The position numbers and the translations under genes were made by a program. A stretch of DNA of 12,223 bases from Clostridium sp. (GTDB taxonomy: Bacteria; Bacillota; Clostridia; Lachnospirales; Lachnospiraceae), in assembly GCA_004554205.1 (NCBI GenBank), contig SFNH01000049.1, positions 1 to 12,223 of the forward strand, written 5' to 3'. The notes below the pieces were generated by a model that did not search any database, was not told the DNA's origin, and saw nothing but the letters and a program-made list of their open reading frames with translations. The first letter of the stretch is position 1. The number at the start of each line of letters is the position of its first letter. This document shows positions 12,199-12,223 of this stretch, piece after piece.

Positions 12199-12223
12199 AC
12201 AACCGCCACGCTTTCTTACGGTC

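Noticed and set aside
11949..12209. Minus-strand open frame of 86 codons across the right-end repeats
   Set aside because: It consists of repeat copies A and B plus the hairpin, has no good ribosome site, and overlaps the anti-sigma promoter. Differences between repeat copies are all non-silent.
1..12223. tRNA or rRNA genes, insertion sequences, prophage genes
   Set aside because: No cloverleaf, rRNA signature, transposase, integrase or phage structural gene was recognised.

Overview
The window looks like chromosomal DNA of a fairly GC-rich member of the Clostridia, most likely Lachnospiraceae. The L32 N-terminus (MSICPKNKSSK), the DUF177-rpmF pair, the ackA / TmcAL neighbourhood, the strong AGGAGG ribosome sites and the sigma-A type promoters all fit. 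This assignment comes from recalled family sequences, not from a search.

Layout. Almost everything is on the minus strand, so transcription runs from high to low coordinates. A seven-gene minus-strand cluster fills about 11905 to 5186: a zinc-finger, single-membrane-span anti-sigma-like protein, polA, a DUF523 protein, coaE, a YycJ/WalJ-type metallo-beta-lactamase-fold hydrolase, an ACT-domain protein (UPF0237) and a UPF0210/DUF711 protein. It meets the only plus-strand gene, tmcAL (3960-5189), tail to tail, and both stop codons lie in one CTAG. Divergent from tmcAL is pduL-ackA (3516-1683), which interconverts acyl-CoA, acyl-phosphate and acid. Next comes a separate DUF177-rpmF unit (1427-714) with a perfect consensus promoter and a 19-bp-stem terminator, then ahpC (589-26) with its own promoter.

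How the genes fit together. PduL and AckA make ATP and acetate from acetyl-CoA. TmcAL spends acetate and ATP to acetylate the elongator tRNA-Met wobble base, so this locus groups acetate production with an acetate-consuming tRNA modification. The polA cluster mixes DNA replication/repair, CoA synthesis and conserved genes of unknown role. AhpC is a peroxide-reduction gene, and a ribosome-binding-like sequence at the window edge suggests another gene follows it.

Non-coding structure is the most unusual part. (1) A roughly 210-bp imperfect palindrome (3665-3873) sits exactly between the divergent pduL and tmcAL promoters. (2) A GC-rich 51-bp repeat occurs three times: two tandem copies near 12015-12121 and one inverted copy at 1621-1671. 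Each location also carries its own hairpins, which suggests a mosaic interspersed repeat family. (3) Operator-like palindromes lie in the ahpC and pduL promoters. No tRNA, rRNA, CRISPR array, transposase or phage gene was seen.
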